Positions 49,219 to 57,590 of a DNA stretch of 64,000 nucleotides are shown one piece after another. Both the position numbers and the translations under genes were made by a program. Source of the stretch: Falsigemmobacter intermedius (GTDB lineage Bacteria > Pseudomonadota > Alphaproteobacteria > Rhodobacterales > Rhodobacteraceae); assembly GCF_004054105.1 (NCBI RefSeq), contig NZ_SBLC01000017.1:1-64000 (forward strand), read 5' to 3'. The notes beneath the pieces are model-generated. The model saw only the letters and a program-made list of their open reading frames with translations. It ran no database searches and had not been told where the DNA came from. Every line of letters begins with the position of its first letter. The first letter of the stretch is position 1.

Positions 49219-50631
49219 ATGATTTACCCGCCCCGGAGCCGGAGTTTGCGGCGCTGGCTTGGAGCCTCGGCCCTGCTGGTGCTTTGTGCGGCTGCCCCTG
49301 CCACTGCGCAGACGGCTTTCACCCCTGCCGCCACAGAGTTTCAGGGCACGATCACCGCAGCCGCGACTGAGCGGGGGCGGCCGATTCTGCCCGGTGGCGC
49401 GGCAGAAATCCGGGGTCAGGGTCTGGTGGCGGGGCAGAAGATCACCCTGATGCGTGGCCCGCATGTCCTGAATGACACGCCGATCATTGCGGATGCCGAA
49501 GGGGCGTTTACCTTCGGGCTGACGGTGGACGAAGAGGCAGCGGTGGGGCTTCACCCCATTGTGGTCATTGCTGAAAATCCGGCGGCGGCGCGGGTGATTG
49601 ATCTGAAAATCTCGCCCGATCTGCCGCCTCACGGGGCTGAGAATTTCACCATCGAAAGCTCCAGGGTCGGTCCGGGCCTTTACCAGGTGGCCTTTGGCGA
49701 AGCGGCGGGCGCGGTCTTTGTCACCGCCGCCGTTGGGCGTCCGCCGGTCAAAGAAAGCGCGCTTTACCGGCTTGACCCGCAAAGCCTTGAGGTCATTGCC
49801 CGCGGGGCCGTGGGCGAGGCGCCTGCGGGCGCGGGGGGGCGCGATCCGGGTGTCTTCGCCGTCTATGGTCTGGGCCTCGATGAGGCCAATGCCACGATCT
49901 GGACCACCAACACCCGGCAGAACACCGTCGCGATCTATCGCCAGAACGATCTGTCGCTTCTGAAACAGTTTGAGCCCGGCGTGGTCGATCATGGCCGCGA
50001 TGTGGTGATCGACCCCGGCCGGGGCCGCGCCTATATCAGCACCTCCGTCGAGCCGCGCATTGAAGTGTTCACCACCGGCCCCAATCAGAAAACCGACACG
50101 ATCACCATTCAAAGCGCAGAGCGTGGCGGCAAATTCGCCGTGATGAGCCTGGCTTTGGATGCCGCAGCGGGGCGGCTTTATACCGTGTCCATGAGCACCA
50201 ATGAATATGCCGCGGTCGATCTTTTCGATCACAGCGTAACCGTGTTTCCGCTGAAAGGCGCGAAGGGCGCGTCGGGTGTGGCCTATGACCCGCAGGAGGG
50301 GCTTTTGTTCGTGGCCTCCCAGCAAAGCGACAACCTGTTGATCGTAAAGGCGGAAGATGGCACCGTTTTGCATGATGTGCCGGTGGGCGCGGGTGCGCTG
50401 AACGTGGCCTTTGAGCCGAAATCCCGCCAGGCTTTCGTCGCCAACCGCGGCGCAGGCACCATCATCGTGGTCAACACCAGGGGTGAGGTGAAGGCCGTGC
50501 TCGATGCGGGCAGCTTTCCCAATCATCTCCAGGCCGATGGTCTGGGCAATGTCTGGGCGGTGAATAAATCGCGCGGTGCCGATGATGATGCGGGTGACCG
50601 TCTGTGGCGCATCACGCCGAAAGCAGAGTGA
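49219..50631 (+). CDS. Exported YncE-like beta-propeller protein with N-terminal Ig-like domain
   Basis: A 470-residue exported protein. Residues 1-31 form a signal peptide (RRWLGASALLVLCAAAPATAQ). Residues about 35-135 look like an Ig-like beta-sandwich (AAEIRGQGLVAGQKITLMRG, then ADAEGAFTFGLTVDEE). Residues about 145-465 are a seven-bladed-type YncE/YVTN propeller with repeats such as IDPGRGRAYISTS, YDPQEGLLFVASQQSDN and FEPKSRQAFVANRGAGT. E. coli YncE is an iron-repressed periplasmic protein of unclear role, which fits the context. Upstream starts at 49132 (TTG) and 49159 exist; 49219 was chosen because it starts the signal peptide and lies downstream of the promoter-like elements. Confidence 0.82.
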   Translation: MIYPPRSRSLRRWLGASALLVLCAAAPATAQTAFTPAATEFQGTITAAATERGRPILPGGAAEIRGQGLVAGQKITLMRGPHVLNDTPIIADAEGAFTFGLTVDEEAAVGLHPIVVIAENPAAARVIDLKISPDLPPHGAENFTIESSRVGPGLYQVAFGEAAGAVFVTAAVGRPPVKESALYRLDPQSLEVIARGAVGEAPAGAGGRDPGVFAVYGLGLDEANATIWTTNTRQNTVAIYRQNDLSLLKQFEPGVVDHGRDVVIDPGRGRAYISTSVEPRIEVFTTGPNQKTDTITIQSAERGGKFAVMSLALDAAAGRLYTVSMSTNEYAAVDLFDHSVTVFPLKGAKGASGVAYDPQEGLLFVASQQSDNLLIVKAEDGTVLHDVPVGAGALNVAFEPKSRQAFVANRGAGTIIVVNTRGEVKAVLDAGSFPNHLQADGLGNVWAVNKSRGADDDAGDRLWRITPKAE

Positions 50632-50695
50632 ATTGAGACCGCGGCGGGGGCGCTGAGCCCGCGCCGCAAGAAGAAGAAAGAGGCCGGCCTTGGCT

Positions 50696-51802
50696 ATGAT
50701 GATGACCTGGGCGCGCAGGGGGCTCCTTGCGCTTGCAGCCACCCTCGGGGCGGCGGCGCCGCTGGCGGCAGAAGTGCGCGCGCTGGATATTCTGGGGCGT
50801 GAGGTGGTGCTGGAGGCGCCTGCATCGCGCATCGTGCTGGGGGAGGGGCGCCATATGGCGGTCCTTGGGCTCATGCATGAAGATCCGGTCTCAAAGGTCG
50901 TGGGCTGGCGTCTGGACAAGGCGCTCGACCCGCCGACCCTTTCGGCCTATCGCACGAAATTCCCGCAGATTGACGCCATTAAGCCGGTGGGCTCGGGCAA
51001 TCGCGATCTCTCGGTTGAAGCGGTGATCGCGCTGGACCCGGATCTTCTGGTTCTCTCGCTGATGGATGCCAAAGACCCCGGCATGGAGCAGGCGCGCACC
51101 CAGGTTGAGGCGGCGGGCATCCCGGTTGTCTATGTCGATTTCTTCTCGCACCCGCAGCAGAACTCGCTGCCGTCGCTGAAAATTCTCGGCGCTCTGACGG
51201 GTGGAGATGCGAAGGCGGATGAATTTGCAACCTTCTACACCGAGCGGCTGGAGCGGATCACCTCTCGTCTGGCCGATCCGGCGCTGAAGCGCCCGGATGT
51301 GTTTTTCCACGTTCATGCGGCACCGACGAATTGCTGCGCGACCGTGGGGCAGGGGGTGTTTCACGATTTCATCACCACCGCCGGCGGCAATAACATCGGC
51401 AATACCGCCGTGGGCGGCGTTTTGGGCAATGTGAGCCTTGAGTTTCTGATCGGTGCCGATCCGGACATCTATGTCGCCACCGGCGGGGCACATATGGGCC
51501 CGCGCGGCGGGCTGGTGCTTGGCTCGGGCATCAAACCGGGAGAGGCGGAGCTGAGCTTTGATGCCCTGCTCACGGCCCCGGGCTTTTCAGCGCTGACCGC
51601 GATTGAGGAAGGCCGCGCCGCCGGGGTCTGGCATCTGTTTAACGACAGCCCCGTGCATATCGCGCTGATCGAATATCTGGCAAAGCTCTTCCATCCTGAG
51701 GTTTTTGCCGACATTGACCCCGATGCAACGCTGCGCGAGATCGAGACCCGCTTCTCGCCGGTGAGCGTCTTCGGAACCTGGTGGGTCCGCGCCAATGACT
51801 GA
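50696..51802 (+). CDS. Iron-siderophore ABC transporter periplasmic binding protein (FecB/BtuF type)
   Basis: A 368-residue class III binding protein. A signal peptide covers about residues 1-23 (RRGLLALAATLGAAAPLAAE). The family pattern follows: VRALDILGREVVLEAPASRIVL, VIALDPDLLVLSLMDA and GADPDIYVATGG. Three consecutive ATGs lie at 50696-50704; the first is 12 bases after the GAGG at 50680-50683. The stop overlaps the permease start by 8 bases. With the permease and ATPase that follow it should import a ferric siderophore across the inner membrane. Confidence 0.88.
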   Translation: MMMTWARRGLLALAATLGAAAPLAAEVRALDILGREVVLEAPASRIVLGEGRHMAVLGLMHEDPVSKVVGWRLDKALDPPTLSAYRTKFPQIDAIKPVGSGNRDLSVEAVIALDPDLLVLSLMDAKDPGMEQARTQVEAAGIPVVYVDFFSHPQQNSLPSLKILGALTGGDAKADEFATFYTERLERITSRLADPALKRPDVFFHVHAAPTNCCATVGQGVFHDFITTAGGNNIGNTAVGGVLGNVSLEFLIGADPDIYVATGGAHMGPRGGLVLGSGIKPGEAELSFDALLTAPGFSALTAIEEGRAAGVWHLFNDSPVHIALIEYLAKLFHPEVFADIDPDATLREIETRFSPVSVFGTWWVRAND

Positions 51803-52835
51803 GGCCGTTCTTGCCGCCTATCACCGCCGCAACCGCAGGCGCGCGGCTCTCGTCGGCGTCATGGCGCTGGCGGCGCTGCTGGCGCTGATCACCGATCTGA
51901 TGACCGGACCTTCGGGTCTGCCCTTTAGCCAAGTCTGGGGGGCCCTGACCGGGGCGGAAGACATCTCGCGCGGCACGCGGGTCATCGTCTGGGACGTGCG
52001 TTTGCCGGTGGCGGTCATGGCGCTGCTGGTCGGTGCGGCACTCGCCATGGCGGGCGCAGAGATGCAGACCGTTCTGGAAAACCCCTTGGCTGAGCCCTTC
52101 ACCCTTGGCGTTTCCGCTGCTGCGGCGCTTGGTGCGGCGACGGCCATTGTTCTGGGCATCACGCTGCCCTTTATGCCGCCGGTCTGGTCGGTCTCGGTCA
52201 ATGCTTTCCTCTTTGCGCTTGGGGCGCTGGCGCTTTTGCAGCTGCTGGGGCGGTTGCGCGGGGGCGGGACGGAAGTGCTGATCCTTTTCGGCATCGCGCT
52301 GAACTTTGCGGCCGGGGCGTTTTTGTCGCTTCTGCAGTTTGTTGCCTCGGCTGATGCTTTGCAGCAGCTGGTGTTCTGGACGATGGGTAGCCTTGCTTCG
52401 GCCAACTGGGCCTCGGCGGCGATCCTGGCGCTGGTTCTGGCCTGTACCATTCCCTTCGCCTTCCGCGCCTCCTGGCAGCTGACGGCGCTGCGGATGGGGG
52501 AAGATCAGGCGCGCTCTTACGGCGTTGATGTCACCGCTCTGCGCCGCTGGGCGCTTTTGCGCGTGAGCCTTCTGGCGGCGACGGCCGTCTCCATGGTGGG
52601 CATCATTGGTTTTGTGGGGCTGGCAGGGCCGCATATCGCGCGGATGCTGGTGGGCGAAGATCACCGCTTTTTGCTGCCCGCATCGGTGCTGACCGGGGCG
52701 CTGGTGATGTCGCTGGCCTCGGTGCTGGCGAAGCTGGTGGTGCCCGGCGTGCTGCTGCCGGTGGGGCTGGTGACCTCTCTGATTGGTCTGCCGATTTTCT
52801 TTGCGCTGATCCTGCGCGGACGGGGGCGGGCATGA
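51795..52835 (+). CDS. Iron-siderophore ABC transporter permease (FecCD family)
   Basis: A 346-residue FecCD-family permease with about ten helices. Motifs are VRLPVAVMALLVGAALAMAGAEMQTVLENPLAEPF, a variant of the family GxxQxxxxNPLAxP signature, then MGSLASANW and the coupling region GEDQARSYGVDVTALRR with GFVGLAGPHIARMLVGEDHR. Only one permease gene is present, so it should form a homodimer. It overlaps fecB-like and fecE-like genes on either side. Confidence 0.92.
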   Translation: MTEAVLAAYHRRNRRRAALVGVMALAALLALITDLMTGPSGLPFSQVWGALTGAEDISRGTRVIVWDVRLPVAVMALLVGAALAMAGAEMQTVLENPLAEPFTLGVSAAAALGAATAIVLGITLPFMPPVWSVSVNAFLFALGALALLQLLGRLRGGGTEVLILFGIALNFAAGAFLSLLQFVASADALQQLVFWTMGSLASANWASAAILALVLACTIPFAFRASWQLTALRMGEDQARSYGVDVTALRRWALLRVSLLAATAVSMVGIIGFVGLAGPHIARMLVGEDHRFLLPASVLTGALVMSLASVLAKLVVPGVLLPVGLVTSLIGLPIFFALILRGRGRA

Positions 52836-53611
52836 GCGAAGGTCTGATTCTGAAAGACGCCGCCGTACGCTTTGGCGGGCGAGAGGTGCTGAAGGGCTTT
52901 ACCCTTGCGCCCTTGAAGCCCGGCGAAGTGACGGTTCTGGCCGGGCCCAATGGCGCCGGAAAATCCACCCTTCTTAAGGGCATCGCCCGCCTTGCCCCGG
53001 TTGCGGGTGAGATGGTGCTCGACGGAGAGGCGCTCTCGTCGATGTCCGCGCCGCAGCGGGCGCGCAAAATCGGCTTCATGCCGCAGAGCCTGCCCTCAGC
53101 CGCCTCGCTTTCGGTTCTGGAATGCGTGATTGCGGCGCTTCGGGCCGGGGGAGCGCACCACGGGCCGGATGCGGCAGAAAAGGCCATGGCGGTTCTGACG
53201 CGGCTGGGGATTTCCCATCTGGCGCTTGAGGCGCTGGAGAAGCTCTCGGGCGGTCAGCGCCAGATGGTCAGCCTCGCCCAGGCCACGGTGCGTGATCCGC
53301 GGCTTCTGCTGCTCGATGAGCCGACCTCGGCGCTGGATCTGGCGCGCCAGGTGCGGCTGCTTTCCGAAGTGCGCCGCATTGCGTCTGAGGGGCGCATCGT
53401 TCTGGCGGTGCTGCATGATCTGGCGCTGGCGGCCCGCTGGGCGGACCGGATTGCGGTGCTGCACCAGGGCCGGCTTTACGCCGAAGGCCCCCCGGCAGAG
53501 GTCGTCACGCCTGCCATGCTGGCTGAGGTTTACGGCGTCGAGGCCCGGGTTGAGCGCTGCTCAAAAGGCGCTCTGACGGTGCTGATTGACCGCGAGCTGG
53601 AGCCGGCGTGA
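52832..53611 (+). CDS. Iron-siderophore ABC transporter ATPase (FecE/FepC type)
   Basis: A 259-residue ATPase with Walker A GPNGAGKST (about residues 37-45), signature LSGGQRQMVSLAQA, Walker B LLLLDEPTSALD and VLHDLALAARWADRI. It starts in an ATGA overlap with the permease and its own stop overlaps the next gene (TGATG at 53609-53613), where a TRAP transporter begins. That direct coupling to a different transporter class is unusual. Confidence 0.93.
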   Translation: MSEGLILKDAAVRFGGREVLKGFTLAPLKPGEVTVLAGPNGAGKSTLLKGIARLAPVAGEMVLDGEALSSMSAPQRARKIGFMPQSLPSAASLSVLECVIAALRAGGAHHGPDAAEKAMAVLTRLGISHLALEALEKLSGGQRQMVSLAQATVRDPRLLLLDEPTSALDLARQVRLLSEVRRIASEGRIVLAVLHDLALAARWADRIAVLHQGRLYAEGPPAEVVTPAMLAEVYGVEARVERCSKGALTVLIDRELEPA

Positions 53612-54135
53612 TGCAGCGGCTGAGCGCGGTGGTCCTACGGCTTGAAAAGGCCCTGGCAGGGGCTTTGACCTTTGCGATCCTTCTGCTGGTGGGGCTTGGA
53701 TCTGTCGCGCGCGGCCTGGGTGCGCCCCAGGTCTGGACGGATGAGCTGGCGGTGCATCTGATGGTGATGCTGGCCTTTATCGCCGCCTCTATGGGGGTGG
53801 CGTTGCAAAATCACATGGCCATGGGGCTGATGCCGGAAAGCCTTGGCCCGCGCGGGCGGCGCGTTCTGGCGCGGGTGAACCAGGGGCTGATCCTTGGGTT
53901 TATGGCGCTGATGGCGCTGCTGACCTGGGTGTGGCTCGACATTCCCGGACTGATCGCTGCCGGAAGCGGCGAGGCCCTGGCCGAGAGCAGTTTCAACTTC
54001 GCCTGGACCGACCCGACCCTGACGCTTGGTCTGCGCAAGATCTGGTTCTGGCTGGTGATCCCGGCCTCGGTGCTCTCGGGCATGCTGCATGTGCTGGCGC
54101 AGATCTTCGCGCCGCTGCCGGAGACTGCGGTATGA
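53611..54135 (+). CDS. TRAP transporter small permease (DctQ family)
   Basis: A 174-residue protein with four hydrophobic helices and the DctQ pattern (LEKALAGALTFAILLLVGLGSVAR, VWTDELAVHLMVMLAFIAASMGVAL with the conserved WxxE-like WTDE). The ATG at 53611 overlaps the ATPase stop; a GTG at 53608 is an alternative start. It is the small membrane partner of the DctM subunit that follows in an ATGA overlap. Confidence 0.88.
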   Translation: MQRLSAVVLRLEKALAGALTFAILLLVGLGSVARGLGAPQVWTDELAVHLMVMLAFIAASMGVALQNHMAMGLMPESLGPRGRRVLARVNQGLILGFMALMALLTWVWLDIPGLIAAGSGEALAESSFNFAWTDPTLTLGLRKIWFWLVIPASVLSGMLHVLAQIFAPLPETAV

Positions 54136-55388
54136 TTGCTTCGCTGGGCTTTCTGATCCTGATGGCGCTTGGCGCGCCGCTGGCCTTCGTGCTGATCGCG
54201 GTGGCGGTGATCCTGGTGCTTGAGGGCGGCAATACCGCGCTTCTTTCCGCCTTTCCGCAGCAGCTTTTTGCGGGGATGGAAAGCCCGGCCATGCTGACGC
54301 TGCCGCTGTTCATTCTGCTGGGCGAGCTGATGGGCGCGGGCGGCATCGGGCGCAGGCTTTTTGCTTTTGCCGCAGCCCTGCTGCCGCCGCTGCGGGCAGG
54401 GATGGCGCAGGTGAACCTGCTGACCAATCTGATGATGGCTTCGGTCTTAGGCTCAACCGTGGCGCAGCTGACGGTGATGTCGCGCCTTGCCGTGCCCGAG
54501 ATGGAGCGCGCGGGCTATCCGCGCGACGTCTCAGCCACGGTGACGGCGGCGGGGGGGCTTCTGGCACCGCTGCTGCCGCCCTCGATGAATCTGATCGTCT
54601 TTGCCGCCGTGGCACAGCTTCCGGTGGGCGATCTTTTTGCGGCGTCGATCCTGCCGGGGCTTGCGATGGCTTTTGCCTTTATGCTGGTGATCGCCTTCCT
54701 GGGCTGGCGCGCGCAACTCCCGGTCTCGGGCGGGCTGCCGCTGGCGGCGCGGGGGCGTGATCTCCTGATGGGGCTTCCGGCGCTGGCTGTGCCGCTGGCG
54801 GCGGTGGGCAGTATCCTCAGCGGGATTGCCACGCCCACGGAATCGGCGGCCATGGCCTCTCTCGCGGCGCTGCTGGTGGGCGGTCTGATCTACCGCGAGC
54901 TGACCTGGGCTGCGCTGCCGGGGATCTTTGTGCGCAGTGGCATCACGGCGGGGATTGTGCTTTATCTGGTCGGCGCGGCACAGATTATGGGCTGGGTGAT
55001 GACCTTTGCCAATGTGCCGGCCATGGCGGCCGAATTCATTCAGGAGATGGCGGGATCGCCGCTGATGTTCCTGATTTTGCTCAATATCCTGCTTTTGCTG
55101 CTGGGAACGGTGCTGGAGCCGGTGCCGGCCATCATCCTGACCGCGCCGGTGCTTTTGCCGGTGGCGGTCAGCGGCTTCGGTATCGATCCGGTGCAGTTCG
55201 GGCTGATCCTTTGCGCCAATCTGGCGCTTGGCCTGCTGACCCCGCCGGTGGGGGCGGGGCTTTATACGGCTGCGCTGATGACCGGGGTCTCAGCGGGTCG
55301 TCTGTCACGACTTTTGCTGCCGTTCTTCGGCGCGATGCTTGCGGTGATCGCAGGCATGACCATTCACGCCGCGCTGAACGCGGGATGA
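54132..55388 (+). CDS. TRAP transporter large permease (DctM family)
   Basis: A 418-residue inner-membrane carrier with about 12 helices. The DctM motifs are TLPLFILLGELMGAGGIGRRLF, ASVLGSTVAQLTVMSRLAVPEM, LLAPLLPPSMNLIVFA, GIATPTESAAMASLAALLVG and the C-terminal GLILCANLALGLLTPPVGAGLY. It drives sodium-coupled uptake of the solute delivered by the DctP-type protein. The frame opens earlier, but the ATG at 54132 overlaps the dctQ-type stop. Confidence 0.93.
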   Translation: MIASLGFLILMALGAPLAFVLIAVAVILVLEGGNTALLSAFPQQLFAGMESPAMLTLPLFILLGELMGAGGIGRRLFAFAAALLPPLRAGMAQVNLLTNLMMASVLGSTVAQLTVMSRLAVPEMERAGYPRDVSATVTAAGGLLAPLLPPSMNLIVFAAVAQLPVGDLFAASILPGLAMAFAFMLVIAFLGWRAQLPVSGGLPLAARGRDLLMGLPALAVPLAAVGSILSGIATPTESAAMASLAALLVGGLIYRELTWAALPGIFVRSGITAGIVLYLVGAAQIMGWVMTFANVPAMAAEFIQEMAGSPLMFLILLNILLLLLGTVLEPVPAIILTAPVLLPVAVSGFGIDPVQFGLILCANLALGLLTPPVGAGLYTAALMTGVSAGRLSRLLLPFFGAMLAVIAGMTIHAALNAG

Positions 55389-55399
55389 GGAGAGAGGCC

Positions 55400-56380
55400 A
55401 TGAGCTTTCTGAAAAAGATCACCACGGCGGCCGTTCTGGCCTTTGGCGTCACGGCTGCGCCGGCATCGGCGCAGGAGCTGAAGATCGGTCTGATCACCCC
55501 GCCGCCGCACCAGTGGACCCGCTCTGCCGGACATCTGGCTGAGCGGCTGGCGGCGGAAAGCGAAGGCCGCCTGAAGCTTTCGGTGTTTCCGGCGGGGCAG
55601 CTCGGCTCTGAGGCGCAGATGCTGCAGCAACTGCAATCGGGCGCTTTGGATCTGGCCTTTATGACGGTGGGCGAATTTGCCAACCGCGATGAGGAATTTA
55701 ACATCCTGGTGGCCCCCTATCTCGTTGAAACGGCAGAGCAGGCGGCAAAACTTCTTGAAGGGCCGACGGCGGCTGCGCTGCAGGGGAAACTTGGTAAGCT
55801 GGGGCTGAAGGGCCTGGGCTTTGGGATGGCGGGGATGCGGATCGTGCTGCTGTCGCAGCCGCTGGGCGAAGAGGGCACTGTGAAGGGCCGCAAGATCCGC
55901 ACCGTGCCGCTGGCCTCAGAGCTGGATTTCTGGTCGATGGCGGGGGCTGCGCCCACGCCGCTGCCGCTGCCGGATCTGTTTGATTCCTATGCCAACGGTC
56001 AGATCGATGGCATGCAGCTTGACCTGGAGGGGACGTTCAACACCCGCTATTATGATTACTCAAAGGCCGTGCTGAACAGCCGCCACATGATTTTCCCGAT
56101 GGTCGCCGTGGCCTCGGGGCGCAAATGGCAAAGCCTGTCTGAGGCAGATCGCGCGCTGATTGAGCGGCTGGTGGCCGAGGAAACAGCGGCGATCCGTGCG
56201 GCCTATCCGAAGATCGATGCGGATTACGCGGCGAAACTGGCCGGGGCCGGTGTGCAGGTGGAAGAGGCCGGACCGGAGATTTTCGGCAGCGCCGTTGCGA
56301 GCTGGTATGAAACCTGGCGGGCAAAGACCCCGCGCCTGACTGAGCTTGAGGCTGAAGCCAAAGCCCTGCGCGGGAACTGA
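55400..56380 (+). CDS. TRAP transporter periplasmic binding protein (DctP family)
   Basis: A 326-residue binding protein with a signal peptide ending PASAQE and the DctP layout (TPPPHQWTRSAGHLAERL, FPAGQLGSEAQMLQQLQSGALDLAF). Arginines in GMRIV and KIRTV are placed where the family holds a carboxylate-contacting Arg, so an organic acid is the likely ligand. The ATG at 55400 has GAGGAGAGAGG before it; the ATG at 55385 in the dctM overlap is less likely. It closes the unit that started with the YncE-like gene and FecBDE-type importer. Confidence 0.9.
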   Translation: MSFLKKITTAAVLAFGVTAAPASAQELKIGLITPPPHQWTRSAGHLAERLAAESEGRLKLSVFPAGQLGSEAQMLQQLQSGALDLAFMTVGEFANRDEEFNILVAPYLVETAEQAAKLLEGPTAAALQGKLGKLGLKGLGFGMAGMRIVLLSQPLGEEGTVKGRKIRTVPLASELDFWSMAGAAPTPLPLPDLFDSYANGQIDGMQLDLEGTFNTRYYDYSKAVLNSRHMIFPMVAVASGRKWQSLSEADRALIERLVAEETAAIRAAYPKIDADYAAKLAGAGVQVEEAGPEIFGSAVASWYETWRAKTPRLTELEAEAKALRGN

Positions 56381-56404
56381 GACCCGAGCGAAAAAGAAAC
56401 GTGG

Positions 56405-56435
56405 CCGGGGGGCCTTTGCCCCCCGGACCCCCCGG
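56405..56435. terminator. GC hairpin, copy 3, convergent gap after the TRAP genes
   Basis: CCGGGGGGC (56405-56413) pairs with GCCCCCCGG (56418-56426), followed by a second C-run arm (56427-56435) as in copy 1. The 23-base tail of copies 1 and 2 is missing. It lies between the converging dctP-type and luciferase-like genes. Confidence 0.65.
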
Positions 56436-56450
56436 CGCTTTACGGCCCCG

Positions 56451-57470
56451 TCAGCGCCAGCCCATTGCGGGCGCGATATGCGTCATGATGGCTTCCATGA
56501 CATGGGCGTTATAGTCGACCCCGAGGGTATTCGGGATCGTCAGGAGCAGGGTATCAGCCTCGGCGATGGCCTCATCCTGTTTCAGCTCTTCGATGAGCTT
56601 TTCAGGTTCATTGGCATAGCCGCGGCCAAAGACGGCGCGCAGGTTCTGCTCAATATAGCCGACCTGATCGCGTTCGGGGCGACCGCCGAAATAGGCACGG
56701 TCCTGGTCATTGACGATCGCAAAGATCGAGCGACTGACTGAGGTGCGCGGGGCGTGACTGTGACCGGCCTCTTTCCAGGCTTCCTTAAAGACGCGGATCT
56801 GACGGGCCTGCTGAACGTGGAAGGGCTCGCCGGTTTCGTCTTCCTTCAGGGTCGAGCTTTGCAGATGCATGCCCATTTTCGCCGCCCAGACCGCCGTGGC
56901 GTCAGAGACCGAGCCCCACCAGATCCTGTTGCGCAGCCCTTCGGAATGCGGCTCAAGGCGCAGAAGGCCCGGGGGATTGGGGAACATCGGGCGGGGGTTC
57001 GGCTTTGCAAACCCTTTGCCGTCCAGAAGCTTCAGAAAGGTCTCGGCATGGCGGCGGGCCATATCGCCGTCGGTCTCCCCCTCTTCCGGGATGTGACCAA
57101 AGTGGCGGAAGCCATCGATCACCTGCTCCGGCGAGCCGCGCGAGATCCCGAGCTGCAGACGACCCTGTGAGATCAGATCTGCCGCGCCGGCATCTTCGGC
57201 CATGTAATAGGGGTTCTCATAGCGCATATCGATGACGCCGGTGCCAAGCTCAATCCGTTTGGTCCGCGCACCGGCAGCGGCGAGCAGCGGGAAGGGCGAG
57301 GCCAGCTGGCGGGCGAAGTGGTGCACGCGGAAATAGGCGCCATCGAGGCCGAGATCTTCGGCGGCTTCTGCCAGTTCAATCGATTGCAGCAGCACATCAG
57401 AGGCGGAGCGGACATTGGAATGCGGCGTGTTCTGCCAGTGGCCGAACGAAAGAAATCCGATCTTTTTCAT
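56451..57470 (-). CDS. LLM-class flavin-dependent oxidoreductase
   Basis: A 339-residue bacterial-luciferase-like monooxygenase (TIM barrel using reduced FMN or F420). MKKIGFLSFGHW at the N-terminus, the AEDLGLDGAYFRVHHFARQLASPFPLLAAAG region and the RLQLGISRGSPEQVIDGF flavin-phosphate loop are family features. It stands alone on the minus strand. The substrate is unknown; no sulfonate transporter is adjacent. Confidence 0.85.
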   Translation of the reverse strand: MKKIGFLSFGHWQNTPHSNVRSASDVLLQSIELAEAAEDLGLDGAYFRVHHFARQLASPFPLLAAAGARTKRIELGTGVIDMRYENPYYMAEDAGAADLISQGRLQLGISRGSPEQVIDGFRHFGHIPEEGETDGDMARRHAETFLKLLDGKGFAKPNPRPMFPNPPGLLRLEPHSEGLRNRIWWGSVSDATAVWAAKMGMHLQSSTLKEDETGEPFHVQQARQIRVFKEAWKEAGHSHAPRTSVSRSIFAIVNDQDRAYFGGRPERDQVGYIEQNLRAVFGRGYANEPEKLIEELKQDEAIAEADTLLLTIPNTLGVDYNAHVMEAIMTHIAPAMGWR

Positions 57471-57590
57471 ATCAGTGGTTCCCAGGCGCTTTTGCGTTAT
57501 GCGGCGCGTTGGCCCCTATGTAGGGGGGGATGGCGCACAGACCAAGGGGTGGCTCTGTGCATTGATGCACCGTGATCTGTGCGGGCCCAA

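Noticed and set aside
49198-50919. 573-codon open frame on the minus strand
   Set aside because: It is the antisense shadow of the YncE-like gene; its Arg/Pro-rich translation has no motifs, whereas the plus strand has a signal peptide and propeller repeats.
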